Shown here: one piece after another, positions 9,449 to 17,980 of the stretch
Numbering within the stretch: the first letter of the stretch is position 1
Layout: each line of letters starts with the position of its first letter
Source: Shewanella gelidimarina
GTDB taxonomy: Bacteria > Pseudomonadota > Gammaproteobacteria > Enterobacterales > Shewanellaceae
Length of the DNA stretch: 64,000 nucleotides
Direction of reading: 5' to 3'
Assembly (NCBI RefSeq): GCF_023283945.1
Contig: NZ_JAKIKW010000001.1
Span: 236,807-300,806, forward strand
Position numbers and translations under genes: made by a program
Notes under the pieces: generated by a model
Seen by the model: only the letters and a program-made list of their open reading frames with translations
Database searches by the model: none
Told to the model about the DNA's origin: nothing

Positions 9449-9715
9449 TAGGGGCAGTTGATCTTTCACGGTTGTTTTTGCCGCAGTTTATTGGCTATTT
9501 TGACAAGGCGGAGGCTATGTCGTTTAGTCATTCTCCACAAATAACCTACAACACAGTCAAAATAGCCAAGAAGCGCGGCCCTTCGGGTTCGTTTCATTGC
9601 TTTTATTACTGCGTTACGAGCTTTTCGCTTAGCCAGCTAAGCAGCATCGCTCAAGCCTTGTACTAAAATCATTGAATTCGAACAAAAACTAAGCTCGAAA
9701 GATCAACAGCCCCTA
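9449..9715. mobile_element. 267-bp non-coding inverted-repeat element (family B, copy 1)
   Basis: Ends are TAGGGGCAGTTGATCTTTC at 9449-9467 and GAAAGATCAACAGCCCCTA at 9697-9715, a 19-bp terminal inverted repeat with one mismatch. The outer TA may be the target dinucleotide. The interior has no credible gene. It matches, in inverted orientation, the element at 23865-24156, and matches the fragment at 55834-55953 in the same orientation. Confidence 0.85.
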
Positions 9716-9758
9716 AGCTGAGTGCTTCAACAATAGCCAAGATGGATAAATCTTTGGT

Positions 9759-10268
9759 TTACAATATAGCGCCAAGTCCTTTCATGAGTAGGTCTGAGGT
9801 GCCAGAAGTGCCATTCGTGTCGAGGTAACCCTTTACGATATCAATCATAGGTGCGGCTAAATCTTTAGAAATACCTAGCTTTTCAAAAGCGTCGTATACC
9901 ATAGCACCGCCCTGCAGTGAGTCACCTAATCCACCCGCTTTAGATAATAAGCCTGACATACCTGAATCGTTGTCGAGCTCTGGCACTGCACCTAGCAAAC
10001 CATCAATACCGGGGATAGAGTCCGAAATTGAGCTGAAATCACTGCTGCCCAGTGAAGACTGTGCGAGTGATAACAAACTGCCTAAACCGCCTTCTGCTTG
10101 GCCTTGGCTCAAGCCCAATTGCGACATAACATTACCGACTAAATCATCAGACTGTGAAGGAGTTGAAACCGCTTTGGTTGCTTCTGCTAATGGGTCGAAT
10201 CCGTGGGCGTTAATCTGAGTTGAGAATATGCTGAGAAGGGTCAGAATACTTGCAGTGAATAATTTCAT
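9759..10268 (-). CDS. DUF2780 family secreted protein (VcgC/VcgE-like)
   Basis: A 169-residue protein with a signal peptide (MKLFTASILTLLSIFSTQINA) and a low-complexity Gly/Ser/Leu-rich body. The C-terminal AMVYDAFEKLGISKDLAAPMIDIVKGYL segment is characteristic of DUF2780. The function of the family is unknown; export to the periplasm or beyond is predicted. I prefer the ATG at 10268 over 10277 because the AAGGA sequence lies at good distance from it and it starts right at the basic signal-peptide end. Confidence 0.75.
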   Translation of the reverse strand: MKLFTASILTLLSIFSTQINAHGFDPLAEATKAVSTPSQSDDLVGNVMSQLGLSQGQAEGGLGSLLSLAQSSLGSSDFSSISDSIPGIDGLLGAVPELDNDSGMSGLLSKAGGLGDSLQGGAMVYDAFEKLGISKDLAAPMIDIVKGYLDTNGTSGTSDLLMKGLGAIL

Positions 10269-10454
10269 AAGGGCCATCCTTTTAAGTTAAATCTGTTGTG
10301 TTTTTTTAGGAGTTTAACGGTTTTAACAAATTGTTTGCAGTTTTTTTACTTTTAACAAATAGCGAATACGTGATTTCAACTGTGCATTAATTACCAAACT
10401 TGGGTATCCTTAGCCCTAATTCGTGTTACTCGATTTCATTTTTTGGAAAACTCT

Positions 10455-11183
10455 ATGTCATTATCAGCAATCTTGACTCAAGCATTTAACTTTTTTCGTA
10501 ATAATATTAGCCAATTAGCGGCTTTGACTGTTCCAGTGTTGTTTATTCAAGTGGGTATTCAGCTGTGGTTGAGTTTAGAGATAAACGCTGCTGATCTTGA
10601 AAACCCCCAGTTCGGCACCAGTCATATGGTCGCTATGATGGTGTTGTTGCTGGTATTTTCATTTTTAATTGCCGCATTAACGCTATTTTTAGAGATCCGT
10701 TCACAGGGACACAGTCCTAGTAACGGCATGATATTAAAAACCAGTTTGAACTTTGTTCCTGCGCTATTGTTAGCTGGCGTCTTTTCGGGTCTAGCGGTAC
10801 TGGCACCTTTCTTCGTGCTACTCGCGATCAACCCTATGCTGGGAATAATTGGTTTGGTGATGAGTGTTTATCTTTTTGCTCGGCTGGCCTTTGTTAACTT
10901 CATGGTGGTCGTTGAGCGATTGACACCCATGGAAGCCATTAAGCGTAGCTTTGCATTTAGTGGACCGATAACACTGAAAACAATAACGGTATTATTACTG
11001 TATATTCCGGTCTCTTTGGTGGGAAGCGTACTAGCGATGGCGACACAACTTGGCGGTCTACCGTTACAGTTAGTGGGTGAAGTTATTGTGGCATTTTTTG
11101 GCTTATTCGTTAACGTGGTCCTATTTCGTTTATATATGGTGTCACGTGAACAGCCAGATACAGCCGGTAACCTAGAGCCGTAA
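10455..11183 (+). CDS. YciC-like (UPF0259) inner-membrane protein
   Basis: A 242-residue membrane protein with about six hydrophobic helices, starting MSLSAILTQAFNFFRNNISQL, which resembles E. coli YciC. The segment VVERLTPMEAIKRSFAFS between helices is conserved in the family. The function is not known. The frame extends to a TTG at 10443, but the ATG at 10455 has GGAAA in front of it and gives the family-like N-terminus. Confidence 0.8.
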   Translation: MSLSAILTQAFNFFRNNISQLAALTVPVLFIQVGIQLWLSLEINAADLENPQFGTSHMVAMMVLLLVFSFLIAALTLFLEIRSQGHSPSNGMILKTSLNFVPALLLAGVFSGLAVLAPFFVLLAINPMLGIIGLVMSVYLFARLAFVNFMVVVERLTPMEAIKRSFAFSGPITLKTITVLLLYIPVSLVGSVLAMATQLGGLPLQLVGEVIVAFFGLFVNVVLFRLYMVSREQPDTAGNLEP

Positions 11184-11290
11184 CCCTCAGTATTGAACAT
11201 CGGCAATGATGGCGAGTGTTTTGGATGACATGCGCCATTGTTCTAGCTAATTCAACGTAACGCAGGTGGTAAACGGCGTGGGAGCATATC

Positions 11291-12700
11291 TTGTTAAACG
11301 ATATTGAATTCGTTAATCAGTTTTCAGTCGAGCTGGGACAGGATTATCGCAAGGCTAAAAGCTTTGTAACTGATGTGCCAACGCAAGCTTTGCTTCATGT
11401 CAGAAGCTTTAGCCATAAGCTCACCAGCTTATTGGCTGAAGAGCATGCTATCGATTTCGATAGCCCCAACCTTTACGATCGGATTGAACTGCTAAACCAA
11501 CGCAGACTTATCGATGTTAAAACCACCCGAGCTCTACATAAACTGCGTGCCGATGGTAATCGTGGTGCCCATCCTGAAAAGTATCACCTTACTCCTGAGC
11601 AATTGCAGCAGTTAAGTCAGCGCGCAATAAAAAATCTACTCTTGCTGGTGGATTCACTGTTTAGTCAGGTGACGAATACGAGCAAGCCAGAATATTACTT
11701 TGAAGAGTTTGATGCCTTAGCGGGTAGAGACTTGTGCTATCGCGCGGTGATGGAGCGAGATGCAGAATCGCAATATCTGGTCGGTATGTCGCTTAAGACA
11801 CGAGCGTTAATGCAAAGAGAGCAGGAATTAGCATTACAAGAAAGCCGTGAAGACAGGGTTGAAGATCGCTCTACTGCATCGTTTAAGCAAGCCAGCTATT
11901 GGTTTGCGCAAGCCGCCAATGATGATGTGAATGCCTTATATGAACATGGCGTATCATTAGTCCATGGTTACAGCGGTGAATTTGATGTTGTAGCGGGTGA
12001 GCAGGCGATTGCTTCAGCGGCAGCTGAGGGGGTTGCTAATGCCATGGCGTTGTTAGGTTACTTCTATTTAGTCGGTAGTCAGCATTTTGAAGCCGATGTT
12101 CAGCTTGCAGAGCGTTACTTGAGTCAAGCAGCGAAGCTTGAGCAATCAGAAGCTATGGCAAATCTGGGTGTACTTTATTATCAGCAATCTGATCTAAAAA
12201 CGGCTTATAAATATATCAGTCGCGCAGCAAAAGTCGGCTTCCCGCATGCACAGTACCATCTGGCACTGATGCTAGCCCGCGGTGAAGGCTGCGATGCTGA
12301 TGCGGTACAAAGCGAACATTGGTTGGCTGAGGCTGCAGAGCAAGGCCAAGTCGATGCTATGTTCTCTAGAGCGCAGTCGATGCTACATGATGACACTGGA
12401 TTAGGTGATGATTACTCTCAAGCAGAAAGCTATTTACGTGAAGTGATTAAATACGGTCATAGCGTGCCAGCGATGATAGAGCTGAGTATTGCGCTTGCCG
12501 ACGGCATGCTGGGGCGTATCGATGTGGTTGCTTCAGCCTCGTTATTGAAACTGGCCCGGGAGCACGCTAATGATGAAGAGCTGGCGGTTATCGAACCCTT
12601 ATGGGCTTCACTTGAGCAGCAAGTGCTCTCTGTGATTAAAATGACAAACTCACCTCAAGAAAAAGAAGCGTTAGCAAAAGCGGCTGAATTACTTAGCTAA
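11291..12700 (+). CDS. DUF4145 domain plus Sel1/TPR repeats
   Basis: A 469-residue soluble protein. Residues about 1-120 form a DUF4145-like helical domain (LLHVRSFSHKLTSLLAEE...IDVKTTRALHKLRADGNRGAHPEK), a fold often joined to nucleases or defence proteins. Residues about 190-420 hold Sel1-type repeats (AEGVANAMALLGYFYL, SEAMANLGVLYYQ, PHAQYHLALMLARGEG, VDAMFSRAQSML). No enzymatic domain is present, which suggests a protein-interaction scaffold. The start is TTG with GGGAG upstream; no ATG fits better. Confidence 0.75.
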   Translation: MLNDIEFVNQFSVELGQDYRKAKSFVTDVPTQALLHVRSFSHKLTSLLAEEHAIDFDSPNLYDRIELLNQRRLIDVKTTRALHKLRADGNRGAHPEKYHLTPEQLQQLSQRAIKNLLLLVDSLFSQVTNTSKPEYYFEEFDALAGRDLCYRAVMERDAESQYLVGMSLKTRALMQREQELALQESREDRVEDRSTASFKQASYWFAQAANDDVNALYEHGVSLVHGYSGEFDVVAGEQAIASAAAEGVANAMALLGYFYLVGSQHFEADVQLAERYLSQAAKLEQSEAMANLGVLYYQQSDLKTAYKYISRAAKVGFPHAQYHLALMLARGEGCDADAVQSEHWLAEAAEQGQVDAMFSRAQSMLHDDTGLGDDYSQAESYLREVIKYGHSVPAMIELSIALADGMLGRIDVVASASLLKLAREHANDEELAVIEPLWASLEQQVLSVIKMTNSPQEKEALAKAAELLS

Positions 12701-12993
12701 AGTCATTTATTTGCGTTTTATAATGTACTCACTACTAATGCATATTAGTTTGTTCCACCTTTCCTAAGCGGTATGAATGAACCTGATTGAACTGAATATT
12801 TTGTATCCAGGTTGGCTATAATTCAGTGAAACAGCGGATTGAAAACATAGTGTCGTTGATTTATCTCCTCTGAAGCATCACTGCTGACAGTACACTTTTT
12901 GTCACATGACGATGTGAATTATTCGTTAACCACTCGTTGTATACATTATTCAATGCGTGTACATTGACGACAATCTACACGCTGGAGCGCCAC

Positions 12994-14277
12994 ATGCCTT
13001 ACTCTGCTAACAAAGAAGCAAAATCCATTGTTACACCTCTCACGGATCTTAACGCCAGCAACCAAGAACTTAATCAGTTTGCGGAGCGCTATACTCGATT
13101 TGCGCTTGCAATCGGACAGCATGACGAACTTTACGTTGATGCGTATTTTGGCCCTAGAGCATGGCAAGAGGAGGCTTTTTGGCAGCCATTAACAGAGCTT
13201 AGGTCGCAATACGAAGAGGGCTGTCAGGTGCTTGCGGTTATTGGCGAAAATCATCTTGATAAAGAATTGAGTGGTCGCTATTGTTTCCTCGAAAAGCAAT
13301 GGCTATCGATTGGTGCGTATTTAGATCTATTGGAGGGGAAGCCCCTTAGCTTTGGGGAAGAAGCTCGTCGGCTGTACGATTCAGCGGTCGCTGAATACTC
13401 ATTAGCAGAATTGAACAGTATCCATATAGAGCTCAATACTTTATTGCCTGGCGAAGGGGCATTAGCAAGCCGTTTGGCCGAATTTAAGTTGTCTTATATT
13501 GTACCGAAAGATAAAGCCGCTGCAGTATTTAACGCGGCGATTGATAAAGCGCGTGAATTGACTAAAAAGCAGTTCATATTACCTGCCCATGAGAATTGTG
13601 AAATTGAGTATGTTAATGACAAAGTGTGGACCGCATATAATTGGTACAAAGGTGATTACCATAGCTTAATTCAACTCAATCAAGATCAACCGTTAACGAT
13701 TGACCGTTATTTGGAGTTAGCGACTCACGAAGGCTATCCTGGTCATCATGTCTTCAATGCCCTGCAAGAGCAGTTGTTGGTAAAAGAAAAAGGTTGGTTG
13801 GAATATTCAATCTATCCTTTGTTCAGTCCAATATCTTACCTTGCTGAAGGCAGCGCTAATTATGCTTTGCGTCTATTGATGAGTCAGGATGAGAGGGTGT
13901 CATTTGAGCGTGATGTGTTAATGCCGTTGGCTGGCCTCGAGGCGGACCTTACTCTGTTCCACCAGGTGTTTGCTTGTATTAAGCGGCTTGGGTACTTTGA
14001 AAACCATGTCAGTAAATTATTAACGGATAAAAAGATTGATCATGAAGAGGCGACTCGTCTGCTGGTTGATGACGCGTTTTATACTCACTCAAAAGCGGAA
14101 CAACGCACTCGTTTCTTTGAGCAAAATCGTTCGTATATTATTAACTATAGTGTTGGGGAAGATGCTGTTGCTGAGTGGGTGGAGAGTGGAACTGCTGATA
14201 AAGCGATACACTGGCAGCGATTTGAGGCCTTATTATCAAGACCTCGTAGCGCATCAGCAATGAAAGTTACTCGTTAG
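12994..14277 (+). CDS. DUF885-like metallopeptidase family protein
   Basis: A 427-residue protein whose signature is ATHEGYPGHHVFN near residue 247, the HExxxGHH-type zinc motif of the DUF885 family; a further LAEGSANYA segment near residue 287 supplies a likely Glu ligand. There is no signal peptide, so it is probably cytoplasmic. The open frame reaches a TTG at 12937, but the ATG at 12994 follows GGAG by seven bases. The gene end overlaps the convergent small membrane gene by 11 bases. The substrate is unknown. Confidence 0.75.
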   Translation: MPYSANKEAKSIVTPLTDLNASNQELNQFAERYTRFALAIGQHDELYVDAYFGPRAWQEEAFWQPLTELRSQYEEGCQVLAVIGENHLDKELSGRYCFLEKQWLSIGAYLDLLEGKPLSFGEEARRLYDSAVAEYSLAELNSIHIELNTLLPGEGALASRLAEFKLSYIVPKDKAAAVFNAAIDKARELTKKQFILPAHENCEIEYVNDKVWTAYNWYKGDYHSLIQLNQDQPLTIDRYLELATHEGYPGHHVFNALQEQLLVKEKGWLEYSIYPLFSPISYLAEGSANYALRLLMSQDERVSFERDVLMPLAGLEADLTLFHQVFACIKRLGYFENHVSKLLTDKKIDHEEATRLLVDDAFYTHSKAEQRTRFFEQNRSYIINYSVGEDAVAEWVESGTADKAIHWQRFEALLSRPRSASAMKVTR

Positions 14278-14590
14278 GATTATGCTCAAAGATACGGCCT
14301 GCTGCCGTTGATTGAGAAGTGTTTTCTCGGGAAACGTTTTCTTGAGATGTATCGTCTTTCTGAAATTTTTGTCCAGCTTGCTGTTTATTGAAACGGGCGA
14401 GTTGACGCTTTAGGTAAACGCGACCAAACAAGCTTAATGCCATAAATGTGATGGCGCCGAAAAGCAGCAAAAAAGGCAGCGCGACGAGCGCTAGAGTCAT
14501 AAAGGCCAAACCGATAATGAATGCTAACCAGCCACGAGAGCCAGAAAATCGATTTTGCATTGGGTTGCTTTGAAACGAGTTATAAATCAT
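14267..14590 (-). CDS. Small membrane protein of unknown function
   Basis: 107 residues with a short polar N-terminus and two adjacent hydrophobic segments (GWLAFIIGLAFMTLALVALPFLLLFGAITFMALSLFG, about residues 20-55). A basic stretch KRQLARFNKQQ and a polar, low-complexity Ser/Thr/Gln tail follow. GGAGAAG just before the ATG is a strong ribosome-binding site, which supports a real gene. I recognise no family. Confidence 0.6.
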   Translation of the reverse strand: MIYNSFQSNPMQNRFSGSRGWLAFIIGLAFMTLALVALPFLLLFGAITFMALSLFGRVYLKRQLARFNKQQAGQKFQKDDTSQENVSRENTSQSTAAGRIFEHNPNE

Positions 14591-14708
14591 ATCTTCTCCA
14601 AAATGTCTTAGTTGTTAGCTTACACTAAAAAGATTAATAGCAACTGAATGGGCAAGTTAACGGTTTTAATATTGCCGATTATCTAAGCAGAGATCACGTT
14701 AATAAAGG

Positions 14709-15704
14709 TTAATCTTGTTCTGCGTTCAAAAAGTGCTTTAAGTCAGGTGAATTGAAAGCTGTTGCAACACTTTGACAAATAACATTTTTCACCCACTGGT
14801 GCCCTGGATCATCATCGTTTCTTTGGTGCCAAAGCAATACATAGGCAAGTGGCATGAATTCGAAAGGCAGTGGCAGTTCCGCTAGCGGGTACAATTTCTT
14901 TGCATGTTGGGCAAAACTCGCGGGCAGGGTAAATATCAAATCACTATGGGCGCAGATACTCGCAGCGCCATAAAAGTCAGGTACAGTGGTACTGATCCGG
15001 CGATGATGCCCTAGATCTGCCAGATGATAATCTAATGCCCACCAATCATTGCCTTCACAGCGCACCTGTACATGAGACATCTCTAAATAGATATTTAGAT
15101 CCCAGAGGCCGGTTGCAATCGTAGCCAGCAAGGGGTGATCTTGCCTGACTAAGCAAACTTGCTCATCGGTGAATAGGGTCTGGTGTGCAATACCTTCTGG
15201 CAGGCGATCAATTTTAAAAGCGGACTGAGGGTGAAGATCACGCCCTGAAATACCGAAATCTATCTGACCTTGCTGAATCGCTAGGGTCGAGTTTTCCGTC
15301 CAAACATAGCTGTCTAATTTAAGATTGGGTGCCTTGGTCAGCAAAGGGCCGATAAAGTAGGGGATCAGCGTTTCATATGCACTCTCAACCATAGAAAATG
15401 AAAACTGCCGAGTGCTGCTGCCAGGTTCAAAACTGGGGGGTAAAGTCAGTTGATATAAGCTCTGTAAACTTTGAGGCAGCAATTTTCCAAGTTGTACGGC
15501 ATGGGCAGTAGGCCTTAAGCCATGCGCCGTGCGTAAAAAAAGTGGATCGCCTAAGGTATCTCTCAAACGATTAAGGCTCTTACTCAATGCTGACTGACTT
15601 ACATGTAAGCGATTTGCTGCTCGGGTAACACTTTGCTCCTCCAATAGTATTTGTAGAATGACGAGTAGGTTTAAGTCGATACGTGCCAAATTCTCTAATT
15701 TCAC
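14709..15704 (-). CDS. LysR-family transcriptional regulator
   Basis: 331 residues with a winged helix-turn-helix at about 5-65 (IDLNLLVILQILLEEQSVTRAANRLHVSQSALSKSLNRLRDTLGDPLF) and a periplasmic-binding-like effector domain after it. It is transcribed divergently from a Bcr/CflA-like drug exporter with about 100 bases between them, so it most likely controls that pump and itself. The effector is unknown. Confidence 0.88.
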   Translation of the reverse strand: MKLENLARIDLNLLVILQILLEEQSVTRAANRLHVSQSALSKSLNRLRDTLGDPLFLRTAHGLRPTAHAVQLGKLLPQSLQSLYQLTLPPSFEPGSSTRQFSFSMVESAYETLIPYFIGPLLTKAPNLKLDSYVWTENSTLAIQQGQIDFGISGRDLHPQSAFKIDRLPEGIAHQTLFTDEQVCLVRQDHPLLATIATGLWDLNIYLEMSHVQVRCEGNDWWALDYHLADLGHHRRISTTVPDFYGAASICAHSDLIFTLPASFAQHAKKLYPLAELPLPFEFMPLAYVLLWHQRNDDDPGHQWVKNVICQSVATAFNSPDLKHFLNAEQD

Positions 15705-15804
15705 GAGATATTCCTCAATGGAAATTCATTATGGAAATAATATCATTTCTGTTCATACCATAGTTTGATTAATATAGCCGTGTTTACAATATTTGAGAAA
15801 GATA

Positions 15805-17007
15805 ATGCGCCGTAATTTACTCCCTATTTTAATGTCGATGGTTGTACTCAGCCCATTGGCGATCGATATTTACCTTCCTTCTATGCCTGCTATGGCGACT
15901 GAATTTGCTGTTTCGGCTAGTCAAATACAGTCGACTTTAGTGTTGTTCCTTTTTGCTATGGGAACGGGACAATTATTAATTGGACCGTTAGCCGATAGAT
16001 ATGGCAGACGACCTGTCGCATTGGGCGGTATTATTCTTTACATCGCCAGCAGTATCCTTGCCGCCGTTTCCGTTGAATTTCACTGGTTGCAGTTTGCGCG
16101 TGTATTGCAGGGCTTAGCGGCTTGTTCGACCTCTATTGTGGTCTTTAGTGCGGTACGTGACTGCTTCACTCCAAAAGAGAGCGCGCGTTATTATAGCTAT
16201 CTTAACGGCATGATTTGCGTTATCCCTGCATTGGCACCAACCTTGGGTGGTTTACTGGCATTGCAGTTTGGTTGGCGTTCGACCTTCGTGTTTATGACGT
16301 TGTATGCGATATTAATCCTGATTTTTGTGGGTTATCGCTTACCGGAAACACGTCCTAAAAGTACCGATAGTTCAGGGCCATTATACCGTTGGGCTCGCTA
16401 TAAACCCGTAGTGATAGAGACACACTTTTTGTTCTATGCATTTGCCTGCATGGCGGGAATGGCAGCTATTTTAAGCTATGTCTCATACGCTCCGGTGTGG
16501 TTGATTGACCGATTAGGGGTATCAGAGTTGATGTTTAGTGGATTGTTCGGTTTAAATGCTGCCGTCAACATCGTCGCTTGTTTTGCCGCGCCTTTAGTCA
16601 TCAAAAAATTAGGTAACCGTCCCACTGTCATTGTCGCACTTTGGTTTATGTTAGCGTCTGCAGCCACCCAAGTATTGGTGCAGGTGGTTGGCCCACAAAC
16701 TGGGTTAGCGGCAGCGATTAGCTTTATGTTACCAATGATGTTGCTCTGTATTGGCTTTGCTTTATTGCTTGGCCCTGCAACCAGTATGGCGTTATCCGCA
16801 TTTGGTGAGAGAGCTGGCACTGCGACGGCAATGCTCGGTTTTATTCAGATGAGCGGTGCGTCACTGCTGACTGCGATAGTGCAACAAACGAGTTTGCCTG
16901 CACCTTATGCTGTTGCCGTTATCATGGGCGGATTGGCGATTATCTTGTTGGCTATGATGGCGATGTCTCGCTTTGATCATTGGCATCAAGAGCAGTACGC
17001 TCACTAA
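15805..17007 (+). CDS. MFS multidrug efflux transporter, Bcr/CflA type
   Basis: 400 residues, 12 predicted membrane helices. The MFS signature GQLLIGPLADRYGRRPVALGG after helix 2 and the DIYLPSMPAMA motif in helix 1 are those of the Bcr/CflA (DHA1) drug:proton antiporters. The ATG at 15805 is preferred to the TTG at 15793 because GAGAAAG lies just in front and the basic MRRN end suits a membrane protein. It is divergent from a LysR regulator. Transported compounds are unknown. Confidence 0.85.
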   Translation: MRRNLLPILMSMVVLSPLAIDIYLPSMPAMATEFAVSASQIQSTLVLFLFAMGTGQLLIGPLADRYGRRPVALGGIILYIASSILAAVSVEFHWLQFARVLQGLAACSTSIVVFSAVRDCFTPKESARYYSYLNGMICVIPALAPTLGGLLALQFGWRSTFVFMTLYAILILIFVGYRLPETRPKSTDSSGPLYRWARYKPVVIETHFLFYAFACMAGMAAILSYVSYAPVWLIDRLGVSELMFSGLFGLNAAVNIVACFAAPLVIKKLGNRPTVIVALWFMLASAATQVLVQVVGPQTGLAAAISFMLPMMLLCIGFALLLGPATSMALSAFGERAGTATAMLGFIQMSGASLLTAIVQQTSLPAPYAVAVIMGGLAIILLAMMAMSRFDHWHQEQYAH

Positions 17008-17063
17008 CAAATTAAGGATTAACCGTTAGCGTAACGCGACGGTTAACCGTAAAACACCCTTTG

Positions 17064-17099
17064 ACCTGTATGAATTAACCATTCATGCAGGTTTTTTTT
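17064..17099 (+). terminator. Rho-independent terminator after the MFS gene
   Basis: ACCTGTATGAAT pairs with ATTCATGCAGGT across a 5-base loop with one mismatch, followed by a run of seven T. Confidence 0.8.
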
Positions 17100-17170
17100 A
17101 TCCATAAATTGGCTTGGAATTGGTATAAACTAAGCACTATCGAGTTTGTCCCATTATTAGGTTTACACTT

Positions 17171-17773
17171 TTGTCTCGTCCTAACTGCCCTTCGTGCCAC
17201 TATCCACTAAAAGCCTGTTTGTGCGCCAGCATCAAAAAAATGCAGGTTAAAACTGAGCTGATTATTTTGCAAGATCCCACTGAAGTGGGCCACGCTAAAA
17301 ATAGTGTGCGGCTGTTGGAGTTAGTTATTCCTCAGGCGCAAGTCGTGGTAGGCGAAACCGCAGAGGACTTTGCTCTGTTGCGTGAGCAATTGGCTTTGGC
17401 CAATAAACCGATATATTTGGTGTATCCATCAACGGCAAGTCAGTCAGTGACTGATATCGTCATTGATACCGATGTGATTCTAATCTTGCTCGATGGTACC
17501 TGGCGCAAGGCATATAAATTATTGCAATTAAACCCATGGTTACAGGCTTTTCCGGCTTTGCATCTTGATTTAGATTGCGCTTCTAACTACACGATTCGTA
17601 AAGCCAGCCGCAGCGATAGTGTGTCAACATTGGAAGCGAGTGCGATGATGCTAAAAGTGATAGAGCCTGAACAAGATGTGACACCACTAACCGATGCGTT
17701 AGCGGCTTTAGTCGAACAGAGGTTAGCGTCAATGCCGGCTGATGTGCGCGCACGATACCAAGAAAATAAATAG
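17171..17773 (+). CDS. DTW-domain tRNA-uridine aminocarboxypropyltransferase (TapT-like)
   Basis: A 200-residue protein of the DTW family, which adds the acp group from SAM to uridine in the variable loop of tRNA (acp3U47 in E. coli, enzyme TapT/YfiP). Visible features are the N-terminal zinc knuckle CPSCHYPLKACLC, the helix QDPTEVGHAKNSVRLL, the family motif LLDGTWRKAYKL near 110 and the conserved SDSVSTLEA near 155. The start is TTG at 17171; the zinc knuckle begins five residues later, so a downstream start would remove it. Confidence 0.85.
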   Translation: MSRPNCPSCHYPLKACLCASIKKMQVKTELIILQDPTEVGHAKNSVRLLELVIPQAQVVVGETAEDFALLREQLALANKPIYLVYPSTASQSVTDIVIDTDVILILLDGTWRKAYKLLQLNPWLQAFPALHLDLDCASNYTIRKASRSDSVSTLEASAMMLKVIEPEQDVTPLTDALAALVEQRLASMPADVRARYQENK

Positions 17774-17980
17774 AAGTAGGATTTGTGAATTGCATCGTCT
17801 CTTACTTAATAAAACCCCATTTAGGTCACGCTAATTCAATAAGAGATAGGGTTTAATAGAGATGTCAGCTAGATTAGTTGATATAAGAGGCTGCCTCTTT
17901 CACCGCTTTTGCAGGGAGCGATACTGAATTTATTCAGGTGATTGATGCAGTCATCTTTTAGTACAATGGCACTTATTATT

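Noticed and set aside
9472-9666. 64-codon open frame inside the family B element
   Set aside because: It lies wholly within the element and is not kept open in the other copies.
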